A stretch of 64,000 nt of DNA from Gliomastix tumulicola (lineage: Eukaryota > Ascomycota > Sordariomycetes > Hypocreales > Bionectriaceae), in NCBI GenBank assembly GCA_001599755.1, contig BCHX01000001.1, positions 6,944,001 through 7,008,000 on the forward strand, in the 5' to 3' direction. Under the pieces are notes generated by a model. That model saw only the letters and a program-made list of their open reading frames with translations, was not told where the DNA came from and made no database searches. The position numbers and the translations under genes were made by a program. How positions within the stretch are numbered: the first letter of the stretch is position 1; every line of letters begins with the position of its first letter. Of the stretch, positions 10,452-21,567 are shown in pieces.

Positions 10452-12237
10452 ATGGATGGGATGGGAAACGCGCCGCCAGCTGCACTTAGCGCTGGCGGTG
10501 GCCTCAGAGGGGAGACGGAGGACGAGCTGCAGAGCAACCCCGCCGCCGTTCTCGTCGATAATGGCGGTGGTGGTGCCAATATCGCTGCTCACACGGCCGC
10601 GCACCCCGATCCCGAACCGTCCAGCGCACCGCCGGATGACGCTCCTCGGCCGCTGACAGGACCTGCCGGACTGCTGCTATTGCCAGAAGAGGTTGGGGGA
10701 CAGCCACCAATCGTGTCTGCTGCCGGCCGCGCCATAGCGAGCATAATACTGGCTGAGGAATCCGCCGCGGGGTCGACAAGCGCTGACGCCGACCCCAAAC
10801 CCTTGCTGCGAAATTGGGCACCACCGCCAGCAGACGACTTCCTCCCACCACAACCCGGGTCTAGACCACCTCCAGGACCAGGACCCGACGCAACGACGAG
10901 TCACGAGCCGCCTCCCCTCCCGGACGTCCCTCACATTGTCGCTCCGTCATCCTATCTGCGACAGAGCGCTCTGAACCGCACCGCGATGGCGGCTGTGCCC
11001 GAGCAACCGCCGCTGCAGCCCACCGTCTTTGACAAGGAGCAGTCGCAGGGTCTGGTCAGTTTTTGCCCGCCGTGCCCTTTTGCTGACGTCGATGCCTGCG
11101 GTACCCCGCGCGCGCGCGCATGCTTTTGTCTGACTTGGAATGGAATTTGGAGTTCGTGATGCGCTCGTACTGACACACACCCGCCATCGCAGAGAAATAT
11201 CCGCGAGTTTCTCAAGGTCCGCACGAGCTACGATGTCTTCCCCATGTCCTTCCGCCTCATTGTGCTCGACAGCGACCTCCTTATCAAGAAGAGCCTCAAC
11301 ATAATGATTCAGAACTGTTCGGACCCCGCATGCAGAGTTTGGAGTGAGGGACGCGCGCTGACTACAGAGATTTGCAGCCATCGTGTCCGCGCCGGTATGG
11401 GACTCGCACGAATCGCGCTTTACGGGCATCCTGACGGCCACCGACTTCATCAACGTGATCCAGTACTACTGCCAGTTCCCGGAGGAGATGAGCAAGCTGG
11501 AGCACTTCCGACTCAGCAGCCTGCGTGGTACGTGGCAAGCGATGACGGCGGGCGCCGAGAGTGGACGGAGCTGACCCCTCATAGATATCGAAAAGGCCAT
11601 CGGCGCCGTCCCGATCGAAGTCGTCTCCGTGCACCCCCTCACCTCGCTCTACGACGCGTGCTCCCGAATGCTTAAGACACGATCGCGACGTATCCCGCTC
11701 GTCGACGAGGATGGCGAGACCGGCCGCTCGTGGGTCGTGTCCGTCGTCACGCAGTACCGTATCCTCAAGTTCATCGCTGTGAACAACGAACACAATACCG
11801 TCCTTCTCAAGCGCACCGTCCGCGAACTCGGCCTGGGCAGCTACAAGGATATCGCGACGACGCGGATGGGCAACTCGGTCCTCGACGTCATCCACCAGCT
11901 CGTGGAGCGCAACATCAGCTGTGTCCCCGTGGTCGACGACGAATACCGCGTGCTCAACGTTTTCGAGGCCGTGGATATCATCCCGTGCATCAAGGGCGGC
12001 GTGTACGAGGAGCTGAGCGGCACCATCGGGGAGGCTCTGTGCAAGCGACCCGACGACAGCCCGGGCATCTACACGTGCTCGGAGCACGACCGACTGGGCG
12101 CCATCTTCGACACGATCCGCAAGAGCCGCGTCCACAGACTGATCGTGGTCGACGACGACAACAGGCTCAAGGGCGTCATCGCGCTCTCCGACATCCTGAA
12201 ATACGTCCTGCACTCCCCGGACGGCGGGTACCTGTAA
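10452..12237 (+). CDS. SNF4: Snf1/AMPK complex gamma subunit (CBS-domain protein)
   Basis: Four exons: 10452-11054, 11193-11316, 11378-11527 and 11585-12237, giving 509 aa. The gamma subunit senses adenylates and activates the Snf1 kinase, which controls growth on non-fermentable or poor carbon sources. The conserved part starts at exon 2 with REFLKVRTSYDVFPMSFRL, followed by LLIKKSLNIMIQNS and FTGILTATDFINVIQYY. The CBS repeats continue through RRIPLVDEDG, ISCVPVVDDEYRVLNVFEA and VHRLIVVDDDNRLKGVIALS, consistent with two Bateman modules. The first exon adds about 200 residues rich in Pro, Ala and Gly with no recognised domain; N-terminal extensions are known in filamentous fungi. The second donor (GTTCGG) is weak but phase and homology require it. 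The start is the first in-frame ATG; further ATGs follow soon after. Confidence 0.92.
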
Positions 12238-13174
12238 CTCTACAACAGAAGTGACGGGGGCTTCTAGGCTTCGGAGGTAGTCGGCGAGTATAATGAGACG
12301 ATGAGAGATGACTGCGACGACCTAGACTACGGGCAGGACAGGCTGGTGGGAGTGCCGGCGTGGGGGATATTCTTGGGCGCAACGGGAGGACATGATCTAT
12401 GCGGACAGCTTCCGCCAATTTGGTATTTGCTTAATCGACAGTTTCACGACGATAGACCGACTTGGACGGATGGGCTGCCATTCCTGTCTTTATATCGAAT
12501 ATTTTTTTTCTTTCTGATATTGACGGGCCCTTTGATACAGATTGTTGAGGCTTGCAGAATGGTTACTTAGTACTTATTAGGTAAGGTAAGTATCGATTGC
12601 AGAGTGCAGGCACGTCGGATGCACCTTCCTCGTGACAGCGAATCGCCACTGCTTTACGGATGGCAAGTGCGGATGCGGCTTGCTCCTTCCTTCTTACCGT
12701 CTTCCCGGTTTGTGTGGCATTTCAGTCCCGAAATAATATTTCTGTGCCTGATTTGCGTCTCCAGCCACCAATGTTGGGACGTCCGATTGACTTTGGAGGC
12801 GCTCCCTGTGCCTGCGCCGTGGCTGCGCATTATTTGTGCTCGCCCAATGAATCACTCTGCGACGCCATGATGAGCCTCTTTGGGCGCCTGTTTGGGCGGC
12901 CATTAAGGTGAGCTGTCTGGACACATCTGTCACTGCTGTGGTGCGAGGTTGGGCTAGCTTCTCACCTCGATGTGACCTTGCGCTGGGTTATCCGGAGGTG
13001 AGGCTCCTTATCTGCTACTCTTCTCCCGTGGCTGTGACTGACCGACGGACAATTTTTCAGGTGCGATGGAAGCACATGTGGCAATCTCGTCCAAACCGCA
13101 TCGTTCCTACCTCTGACTGCGTCATCCCGCCCGCGCCCATCACGCGATGCAACACGGTTTGCTTCTCCGCGAAG
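12238..13174. other. Intergenic SNF4/RhoGAP
   Basis: Contains the 3' flank of SNF4 and the 5' flank of the RhoGAP gene, both on plus. The RhoGAP frame is open further upstream (from 12908), but without family similarity. No other gene seen. Confidence 0.5.
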
Positions 13175-15154
13175 ATGGCACTCCCTCACACGGACAGTCA
13201 ACAGAATTTTATCATTGATATATCTGACATTGAACAGCCCGTTATTGAGCCGAATGCATCTCCCGTCATGATGCCGACTTCGGTGAGGCCGCACATGCTC
13301 CCGCCGGGCCCAACAACGCAGCATCAACACCAGCCGCCCCAACCACCTCATCCTCCTCCAGCAGTTCCATACTATCGGCCATCGAGTAGCGCAGGCCAGA
13401 CGACTTCCATGCGCCCGACACGACGGATCCCGCAACCTGGCGCTGCTGCTTCCCGGAGCTCAACATCTCTCGCATTTCCTCAGAGCGCTACCATCCACAA
13501 CCTGACCGGCCACGGGGCGCAGATGCACAGCAGCTGCACTTGGACCACGAGCAGCGGGGATTTGGGTGTCATGAGCGACACGGACGAACTCCATGATGGT
13601 ACTGCATATGTGCAGGAGTACAATCGGGTGGCAAGCAAGGTGCGATTCCCCCCCCCCCCCCCCAGAATAGGTATCGGCGTTGGCAGAGGCTAATCGGGCG
13701 CAGCATGGCGTGAGAGCGCTGCGAGTCGACGACTTCAGCCTCCCCAAACTGGTACGTTCTACCCGTTCGTCTCGGCAGAGGTAGCGAAAGCTGACTGGAT
13801 TTAGATGAAACCGATTGCGAAAAGATCTTGGTTCTCTCGCCTCCTACGATCCTCCACGAACCCCCCGCCGGCTCCCCCGAAGACGGTGTCACAGGAAGAC
13901 AAGACGGTGAAGCACAGGCGCAGCGTGTCCGACTTTGCACACAGCTTCGTGCAGAACCGCCGCGATCCCCAGCAACCCATCGATCTGCAGACCATGGTTC
14001 GTATCAGCGGCAAGAGTCTTCTCTATCTACCTCACGACTACGCAGCTGGTGGCCTCGTCCTGCCCACCTGCCTTCGAGCGACAGCAAATTACCTCTCACG
14101 GCGGGCCTTTGAGAGGGGAGTCTTCCGCATCCCTGGCTCGATTCGGACCGTCAATACCCTATTTGATTATTACTGTTACGTGGATGGCAGCGGCGGCAGC
14201 AACGCCCCCGATGTGACCAATACTGTGCGATGCGCTAACCTCCCTGATCATATCGACGCCTCGATACACGATATTGCGTCGACATTCAAGCGCATGCTCT
14301 GCGTCATTCCGGGCGGTATTCTGGGAAGTCTTTGCTTACTCGATGCCTTCGTGGCCATCCACTCGCAACTCCAAGGAGATCCGGAATTCCCAAGGACCAA
14401 GCAGACGAGAGTCAGGGCAAGGCTCTTGGCGTTGGCGATTGCCAGCATCGAGTCACAGTTTCGGCGAGATCTTGTCTGCGCCGTCTTTGGCCTTCTGAGC
14501 TTGATTGGGCGGGCTGCCGAGGTGTCGCCAAGAGAGGATGAGGAGGGGAGGCCGCTTCCCACCACAGACCTGATGGGCTACAGTGCGCTTGGTATCGTCT
14601 TTGGTCCACTGCTTGTCGGCGATCTTCTGGACAAGTACGAGATGAACGTGGCAACCCCATCCAAAGGCCTTCTCGTGCTCCCATGCACCCCGCCAAAACA
14701 GAAGGACCGTCGGAAATCGCCCGAGAAGTCCAAGACGCAGCAGCCACATGCAGTCCATCCGGCCATCAACAAGATTCACGTCGCCAACAGCATCGCCGAG
14801 ATGCTCATTTCCAACTGGCGGGATGTTGTTCGTCAGATGAGGTCTTTGGGATTCGGTCATCGCAGGGACGGGCAGCCTCAGAGTCTCAGACATCCTTCCT
14901 TGCGCCCATCAGTCTCGGAGACGTTTATCAGGAAGCCCCGAGACTGGGACCGTGAACGAACCGAGTCTGGAGTCCAGGTAGATCGAGACCACAGCCCGGA
15001 ACCCGGGACTCCCACCCACAAGCCGATATTACGACAGCCGCAATCGAAGAAGAGCCTTGGGTCGGTGGCGCCGCATATCGGAATACTGAGCCCCCCTCAG
15101 GAGGAAGCGAGCATCGATGAGGGGCAGCCTTCGTCCTCCCACCACCGTGTCTAG
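13175..15154 (+). CDS. RhoGAP-domain protein, N-terminal part up to in-frame TAG
   Basis: Three exons, 13175-13639, 13704-13751 (48 nt) and 13805-15154, giving 620 aa to a TAG at 15152-15154. RhoGAP proteins speed GTP hydrolysis by Rho/Cdc42 GTPases and so shape polarity and cell-wall growth. The first exon is disordered and Pro/Gln-rich. The GAP domain starts around YLPHDYAAGGLVLP; the Arg finger lies in GVFRIPGSIRTVNTL. Later domain segments are IASTFKRMLCVIPGGILG and a GIVFGPLLVGDLLD motif close to its end. After TAG the same frame stays open for 806 further codons with no ATG at its beginning, so the annotated stop is suspicious and the true protein is probably about 1,420 aa. The first intron contains a 16-nt poly-C tract before the acceptor region. 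Domain call is secure; the C-terminal end is not. Confidence 0.82.
13648..13663 (+). repeat. Poly-C homopolymer in RhoGAP intron 1
   Basis: Sixteen C residues inside the first RhoGAP intron. Length errors here would not change the protein. Confidence 0.85.
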
Positions 15155-17572
15155 GATACACGCACTGGTGTTGAACATGGAAAGGCCCCTATACCGCCGC
15201 CTCACTCTGATAGCAGGGCCACGAACACGGCTCTTGATGTGAGGCAGTCCTCGAGTCAGACAGCTGGCAGAGCAAGACCACAGAGCCTGGACGCCAACGC
15301 TCCGGAAAGCCGCTATACCTTCGATCCGTTTAGTCTGGAAGAGACCCCACGGCGGCGCAGCCGCGGCCACAGAGCTGGCGACAGCCCGCAAGTCTCGGTA
15401 GACGATGTTCCTCCAAGGACCTCCTCAAAACAGAGAGCGCCCACGGACTCTATCGGATATCCATCTGTCCAGAGACCCGGCAGCAGAGATGTGCATAAGA
15501 TCTCCTCACCAAGGGCTCGAGGATCCCCGGAAAGAAGGAGCGCAAGGCCGAGTAAGCGCCCTAGCATTCTAGATCTTGATGCAAGGCATTTCGCCGCCTC
15601 GCCATCACCGACCTCGAAGCCGCAGACCGAAGCGCAGAATCCGAAGCTCCGCTCTCCCGATGAGCTGCACTCACATCCTACTGAGCGTACCTTCCCCTCG
15701 GTCCGCACCGCATTGCAGAACAGTATCAATCAGTCTAAAGGGGAGAGAGCCTCGTCCGCGGAGAGAGAGCTAGTCAAGGATCTGGAGACGTTTGTCCAGG
15801 CTGGAAGGGAGAACTCACCGAGCCCGATTGACCGGAAGAGCATGAGGGACTCGCGACAGCAGAACCGAACAACATTGTCTGCCGCTTCGAGCCGCGAGGT
15901 GCGCTCGCCTGAACAGCGCAACTTTTACCTATCTCCTAATGGTGACATCGAGCCATACATCGCACCTCAAGCCCCAGATCCAATCGATAGGGGTTCGATA
16001 GACAAGACCCCCCAACAGTTTTACGCGCCCATGCGAGTTCCTCCAAGTCTCATAGGCTCGAATGTCACTACTCGACCACCTGCAGACACTTGGAGGGCTT
16101 CTAAAGACGCGGTGCTGCCTCGGACGGCGAGTCCAATTAGAGGCATCACGGCTAGTGGCCATCGAACAGGAGCTTCAGAAGACACAAAAGTTGGGATGAA
16201 ACCGTGGAAGGTGAACACACTTTCGTCTAAGAGACTCCAGAAATTCCAGTCATCGACCGATCGAAGCCCCACGGACATTGGGCACAGTTCTTTGTCGAAG
16301 TTGGGAGGATTTAAACAGGCTAAGTCAAAGGACACCAAGGTAGCTTCTTCTGACACCGAGGGCAAAGCGGCAGGTGTGAGAGCAATGGCTGCGTTCTTTG
16401 ACCAGCCTGAGCACGCCGTAGACGCGTCTGGTGCACGGGCAAAGCATCCAGACCGAGGCCCCCCGAATTTGACAAGCAAAACTCTCCCTCCCTTCAAGGC
16501 TAGTCCTTCGTCAAACCAAAAGCCACCAACAGCTCCTTGGTCACTGAGAAGCACGGCGCTCAACACGTCAGATACGGCAAAACCATCAGACGCCCAGCAA
16601 GCACCTCGACTGCGGACCTCCGTCAGTGCCAGCGTGGCATTGAGGACTGCGGCTTTGGTAGAGGCGGAGAAGCAGCACCAAGGGCCGAGCACAGAGCGGC
16701 TGCCCTTGGCCAGACTGAGACAAGGTATCGCTGCGAAGAAGCCAGTACCACAGTCAGAGCCTGCCAAGGACTTTCAGAGCCAGATGAAGGTCGGACAGAG
16801 CCTGGGGACGATGACGCCTCATCAAGAGCAGCCGCCAATTGCACAGCATCTCAACCTCGCTCGTCCTTCATCGGCAGCGTCTCTGCAATCTCTGGATAGT
16901 AGCAGGAACCAATCTCTCGAGTCTGTACTCGGACCTCGGACCTCCTCTCCACTCAAGCGTCCTTCCAGTACAACCTCGTTGCATTCACAGGTCCGCAGTC
17001 TGCAGCGCCAGCTCGAGGCCAAGACAGATGAGGCCGCACAGCTTCGTCGCCAGGTAGAGGCTCAGGAAGGTACCGACGTGGGCACTTTGAGCGAACAATT
17101 GAGAGAAGCGCGGAGGGAAGTACAGATGTGGAAGGAGAGGGCCGAGGCCGCAGAGAGGCGGCTCAAAGTGTTTGAGAGATTCACGGCTCGTCTGAAGGGG
17201 ATTCGGGAAGCAGCTGCGGCGGCCGACCAGCGATCCGTGGTAGATGGAGAGGATGATCTGTTTGATCTTAACGACGATGACGGCGCCTGCTGCTCGGATG
17301 GAAATGTCAGTCCTGAAAATCAGCGCGTTCGGTTTATCGAGGGTCGCAGGACGAAAGATTTTGGAAGCGATGATTCTGGGAGAACTGAGGACGCAGGCGT
17401 TGTCACGGCGAGGATACGCAAGTGTTTGCATGGAGGGACACACGGACCGGGAGATACTGTGGATGGGACACTTGATTCACCTGCCGCAGGCTATGGCACG
17501 GCTTCCAGGAATACCAGCCGCGGAGACGCAGGTCTTTGGATGGCAGCTGAAGAGTTCTTGGACAGAGCATAA
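15155..17572 (+). CDS. RhoGAP protein C-terminal continuation after in-frame TAG
   Basis: Directly after the TAG at 15152-15154 the same reading frame is open for 806 codons to TAA/TAG-type termination at 17572. The encoded part is mostly disordered (Ser, Pro, Arg) and ends in a coiled-coil segment: LHSQVRSLQRQLEAKTDEAA, then LSEQLREARREVQMWKERAE and AERRLKVFERFTARL. This kind of C-terminal coiled coil after a long disordered linker fits a large RhoGAP protein. The first in-frame ATG lies hundreds of bases in, so it is unlikely to be an independent gene. I tested obvious GT-AG introns around the stop (for example 15147-15216, 70 nt); none restores phase at a normal intron size. The stop could be a base error, a real nonsense mutation or a read-through site. 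Confidence 0.6.
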   Translation, partial: DTRTGVEHGKAPIPPPHSDSRATNTALDVRQSSSQTAGRARPQSLDANAPESRYTFDPFSLEETPRRRSRGHRAGDSPQVSVDDVPPRTSSKQRAPTDSIGYPSVQRPGSRDVHKISSPRARGSPERRSARPSKRPSILDLDARHFAASPSPTSKPQTEAQNPKLRSPDELHSHPTERTFPSVRTALQNSINQSKGERASSAERELVKDLETFVQAGRENSPSPIDRKSMRDSRQQNRTTLSAASSREVRSPEQRNFYLSPNGDIEPYIAPQAPDPIDRGSIDKTPQQFYAPMRVPPSLIGSNVTTRPPADTWRASKDAVLPRTASPIRGITASGHRTGASEDTKVGMKPWKVNTLSSKRLQKFQSSTDRSPTDIGHSSLSKLGGFKQAKSKDTKVASSDTEGKAAGVRAMAAFFDQPEHAVDASGARAKHPDRGPPNLTSKTLPPFKASPSSNQKPPTAPWSLRSTALNTSDTAKPSDAQQAPRLRTSVSASVALRTAALVEAEKQHQGPSTERLPLARLRQGIAAKKPVPQSEPAKDFQSQMKVGQSLGTMTPHQEQPPIAQHLNLARPSSAASLQSLDSSRNQSLESVLGPRTSSPLKRPSSTTSLHSQVRSLQRQLEAKTDEAAQLRRQVEAQEGTDVGTLSEQLREARREVQMWKERAEAAERRLKVFERFTARLKGIREAAAAADQRSVVDGEDDLFDLNDDDGACCSDGNVSPENQRVRFIEGRRTKDFGSDDSGRTEDAGVVTARIRKCLHGGTHGPGDTVDGTLDSPAAGYGTASRNTSRGDAGLWMAAEEFLDRA

Positions 17573-17853
17573 GGAGCTCACGTTGTTTCTTTAATTAGTA
17601 ATGGTATTGAGATGGAGGAGACGGGGTAGTAATTAGGAAGCCACAACTTATGTATTTGCGAGTATGGTTTCAGGAAACAGGACAAATATGAGTCGTCTTC
17701 ATTCGTTGAAGGAGGTGTTGGAGTAAATCAGAGGCAGACAGATAGTTTGGAATAGAATTAACAAGGCCTGCGATTGTCTATCTTCGTCCAAATCGTTACC
17801 ATAACAAGAAAGACGTCTCAGAGGCAATGCATGATGGCGGTAAAGATGCGATG

Positions 17854-18029
17854 CTAGAACATCCCGTCGTCAATGACCCCGTCGTCGGTGCGCCTGATGC
17901 GCCAGCGGCCTGCGTGGTCCTGCTTCATGGCGATGTGGATCCTGCCTATGCCGTCGAGGATGGTGTTGAGTGCGAGCGCGTCCTGGTCTTCTTTTTTCTC
18001 TGCCGCATCGTCGGGACTGCTAGCCCACG

Positions 18030-18061
<32 letters not shown>

Positions 18062-18996
18062 CAAGGGCGGTTTCTCGTCGAGCCTGGCGAGGAGCTGTAG
18101 TTCGCTGATGTGGGTTGTCTGTGGTATAGGGAGTCCTGCGTCGACTGGGTTATCTGCGTGGACGAGGAGACGTAGCGCGGCTGGGCGGAGGTGGGCGGCT
18201 GCTGAGACGGGCGGGCTTGGTGTTCCTCGTCATGTCTCGGATGGTGTTGGTACTGGGAGGCCTGGGTTTGGGGGCTGTTGTCGTCGTCATCGTATGGGGT
18301 CTCGGGGATGGTCCGTGAGGGCGTTGTCGGGATGACGACGGGCTGCGGTTTCGGGGACAGCTCGCGTCTTCGACGGCGGTGGCGCTTCTTCTTCTGGTTT
18401 GGTGTCTGTTGTTGGAGGGGTTCTTCTTCGGGAGTCGGTTCGGGGGCGGACGATGGGGGTGAGAGGATGTTGCTGCTGCTTGTTGCGGTGCTTCTTGTTT
18501 TCGGTCGGGATAGCGGTTGATTGAGTTGGGGGTTACTCTCGCGCTGAGAGTCAGATGGTGTCGATACAGGCTGTGAAATAGGTGGTGTCGGCAGGAAGTA
18601 AGGCTCAGACGGCGGCGGCGACGAAGGAGAATGAGGCTGAGCTGACGGAATCGGGACCGAATCGTCCTCGTCCTCGTCCTCGTCTTCGTACCGCACAATC
18701 GACGCCGCGCTATTCGCGAGGACAGACGGCGCGCGCGAAGACGAAGGCAGGGATGGGCCGCCGCTGTAGACCCTTGTGCTCGTGCTCCCCGTATACGACG
18801 ACGAGCGGCGGGTGTGTGTTCTTGAGGGAGGAGGAGAAGAAGGAGGTGCGTGCTGGGAGTTGGTGATGTTGTTGCGGATGGGGTAGACGCTGGACGTGTT
18901 GTCGGACCAGATGGCGACGATGCGGTCCGGGTGCTGGGGCTGCAGGTCGCGGAGGTATTGCTCGGCGGCGGCGGCGCGGTCCGACCAGGGGGCAAG
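17854..18996 (-). CDS. Unknown disordered protein frame following RFA3, no own ATG
   Basis: An open frame of about 380 codons that begins right after the TGA of RFA3 and is in phase with it. Its first part looks like structured coding sequence (AEQYLRDLQPQHPDRIVAIW, then SDNTSSVYPIRNNI). The rest is low-complexity: Ser/Pro/Gln-rich, an acidic YEDEDEDEDD stretch, a basic KKKRHRRRRRE stretch (possible nuclear signal) and a poly-Asp run encoded by GTC repeats at 18034-18060. It ends in GRIHIAMKQDHAGRWRIRR. No ATG occurs before the final 30 residues or so, so it must be reached by splicing from elsewhere, by read-through of the RFA3 stop, or the TGA is an error. I do not recognise the family. Confidence 0.4.
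18034..18060. repeat. GTC/TCG trinucleotide repeat (poly-Asp coding on minus)
   Basis: Perfect trinucleotide repeats which on the minus strand encode a run of Asp in the frame downstream of RFA3. Confidence 0.8.
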
Positions 18997-19449
18997 TCAG
19001 TTCTCGGATATGAAGATTTCTTTGTGGCGGTGGGTGGCGTCGACGACGGACGAGTAGAGGGCGAGGTCTGGGGGGAGTTAGTTAGAAGAATGAAAGAGGC
19101 TTCAGCCGGGAGGGGGGGAGGGGGAATTTGGGCACGTACCGACGCCGGGGCCGAGGTCTTTGGCGGAGAGGACCTTGATGGAGAGGTCTGGGTTGACCTT
19201 GCCGATGACCTGGGCGGCGTTGCCGTTGGCGAGGTGGGATTCCTGGGGGTGTGTGTCAGTAAGTGCATTGCAGGGGGCGGTTGGAGGCAGACGTACGCGG
19301 TTCAGAACGACGGTGACGGTCCCCTCGGAGTCCAGGGTCGCCTGCTCGCCGCGCAGCTGCGTGACCTTGCCGACGAGGAGGACGTGGCGGCCGACGAAGC
19401 TGTCGAGGTACGGCGCGGTGATGCGGGGGGTGGACAGCTGCTCAGCCAT
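18997..19449 (-). CDS. RFA3: Replication protein A 14-kDa subunit
   Basis: Three exons on the minus strand: 19449-19297, 19242-19140 and 19067-18997, giving 108 aa. RFA3 is the small OB-fold subunit of the heterotrimeric single-strand DNA-binding complex RPA, used in replication, repair and recombination. The whole protein is one OB fold. Family blocks are TPRITAPYLDSFVGRHV, LVGKVTQLRGEQATLDSEG, NAAQVIGKVNPDLSIKVL and the C-terminal VVDATHRHKEIFI. Length matches the family. Introns are 54 and 72 nt with GTACGT donors and CAG acceptors and keep phase. The TGA at 18997-18999 agrees with the usual RPA3 end, yet the same frame remains open for another 1.1 kb beyond it. Confidence 0.88.
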
Positions 19450-21543
19450 TGCGTGTCTGTCGAAGGCGCGGGGCTGCTATGAAGTGGACGGTAAGCTGCA
19501 GCTGCTAGATCTCGTTGCAGGGTTTCGGATGGCTTGGGAATGCGGGTTGAGGGTGGGATGGCGATGGCATGGATATGGGCAAGGATGAGGCGGGCTCAGC
19601 TGAAGCGCGTTGAGGGGTTTGATGGAGACGCGCTATCACGTGACGACGATGTGTTCCTCTGCCTTCCATATTACCACCCCGTTGTCCATTCACTTCTATA
19701 GCTCAGATACGACAAAAAGGTACAGAATTGATTACCTGCCTTTCCGAGTCCTGCCAGGGGAATTAATTATCAATTTATCTAATTCGTACTTGGTCTGTTG
19801 GAGACCAGAAGTCGAGGACCAATTGGAGGTCTCCAGACCGCTCCATGTCTTGCTCCCACCAAATACCCCAAAGCTTTCCAAAGCTGCATGGAATTTCACA
19901 TCTTACGCCTGTTTCAAGCGCGAAACAACCACGACAACTCGCCACCCTCCAACATCACGTGGCGTTTTCGAGTCCAACGATCGACACTGAGCATGTCACC
20001 AGAACTTTGAATCAGTTTCGATCGCGATCGAACTAGGAGACGCTGATCCGTACCCACTCGAGACGACTAGACGATGGCCTCCCTGGCGAAGTGCTAGAAA
20101 GAGAGATGCCTGCTTGCGCGGCGTTCTGAAGGCTGTTTTGATGCGCAGACCACGCCGACAGGGCACAGGTTTCGTGCTCCGGCAGACCAGGGTGTTGCGT
20201 CCCGGGATCGTTACCTCCGCCCCTGCAGCAGATTTACTGGCAGAAAAGCTTGGTATTCTTCCTCCGACGTGACGTCTGCTTCGGACGGCGGAGCTCTCGT
20301 CGAACCAGGGGACCGGGTAGGAAGCTGCGGCGGTGGGACCAGAAACGACGTTCACTGCCGCTCCTTGTTCGATGATGAAGCTGAGATGGAAAAGGGCCAG
20401 TCGGCAAGCCGATCCGGGCGCGAACGCGTGACCCTCGGCCCCTGCCTGGTCTTGGCTCCGGGCTCCGTGGGCGCGAAAGCCCGGGGGTTCGGGTATTAAT
20501 GGCCGCCGTGAACTCGTCATCCAGGTCCGCAGCCAATTTGGGACTCGTAGACGTTGATCAATCTGGCCGTGTCATGTGCTGGGAGACATTGATGATTCCA
20601 CGGCTAAATGTCGAACCAATTGCTGAACTCACCAATCAACTGAGGCAAGCCCCCGATAAGCCCATGCAGGTCAACTGACTGGCACCAGTTTTCTCACGGC
20701 CCAGCCAGCAGCACCGGCAATATCCGAGGGCAAACAACGGCACATTGTCCACGCACTGTCTGTCGCTATCCGTACTTGTACTGTATCGCCCTGTATTTAT
20801 TATTCACTCATCCTCGGGCCAGTGAATTGGGTTTCCTCGAGGATGAGTAACATTGCACCTCCCCGTCGCCGCCCCAATATCTGCTGCCGCCCGGACGTAA
20901 AGCTCCGGACTTCACTCCTCCAACCTATTACCCATTTTACTCCTCCGTGAAATCCCAACGTGTGCAACGAAATGTTTTGTCAGAGTGCAGCTTTTGGGCG
21001 TCCGATGGCTCCACTGCAGGATTCGAGCAGGTTTCCGCTGCATAAACGGCACTGTGCGTCTACTGTGCCTAGCGGTCTCGTTCTGTTCGATGGTCAGCTG
21101 TTGGTCGTGCCTGAGACAACCACCAAAATCGAGACCGATAGAAAAAACGGGGTCCTAAACGGTGGCGGACTCGATGGGATCCAATGTCAGCTTTTTCCCA
21201 GTTCCCCGGCATAAGACCCGCCCTGCCGTTGCGCATCCTGTCTTAGGTGCTTATTAGTAGTAGTCTTGGAGGTAGTTCACAGCTGGTGCATGCACGCCAG
21301 AGCCAATCACGGGCACCAGACGCTCCCATAGCTGCGGCCCCGGCAGAAAGCTTGAAGAGGAGGGGGAGGGGGGCCTGGACAGTCCTCGGCTGGCATGCCA
21401 GCAGAGCTTAGAGGCCACCACTACGACGGTGGTGCGCTTGCGTGGCGGGAGGAGGAGTAGCTGCTCTGTCACTTCCCGGATTTGCAGCTTTTTTGAGTGT
21501 GCTAGTTGGGTCTGACATGTACCCAGCGGCTGGGTATTCACCA

Positions 21544-21567
21544 GAACGAACGAACGAACGAACGAAC
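21544..21567 (+). repeat. (GAAC)6 microsatellite
   Basis: Six perfect copies of GAAC in non-coding DNA. Confidence 0.85.

Noticed and set aside
18150..19268. 372-codon minus-strand frame overlapping RFA3
   Set aside because: Although it begins with ATG, it is a Ser/Pro/Thr/Arg low-complexity frame out of phase with the conserved RFA3 exons and the ordered downstream segment.
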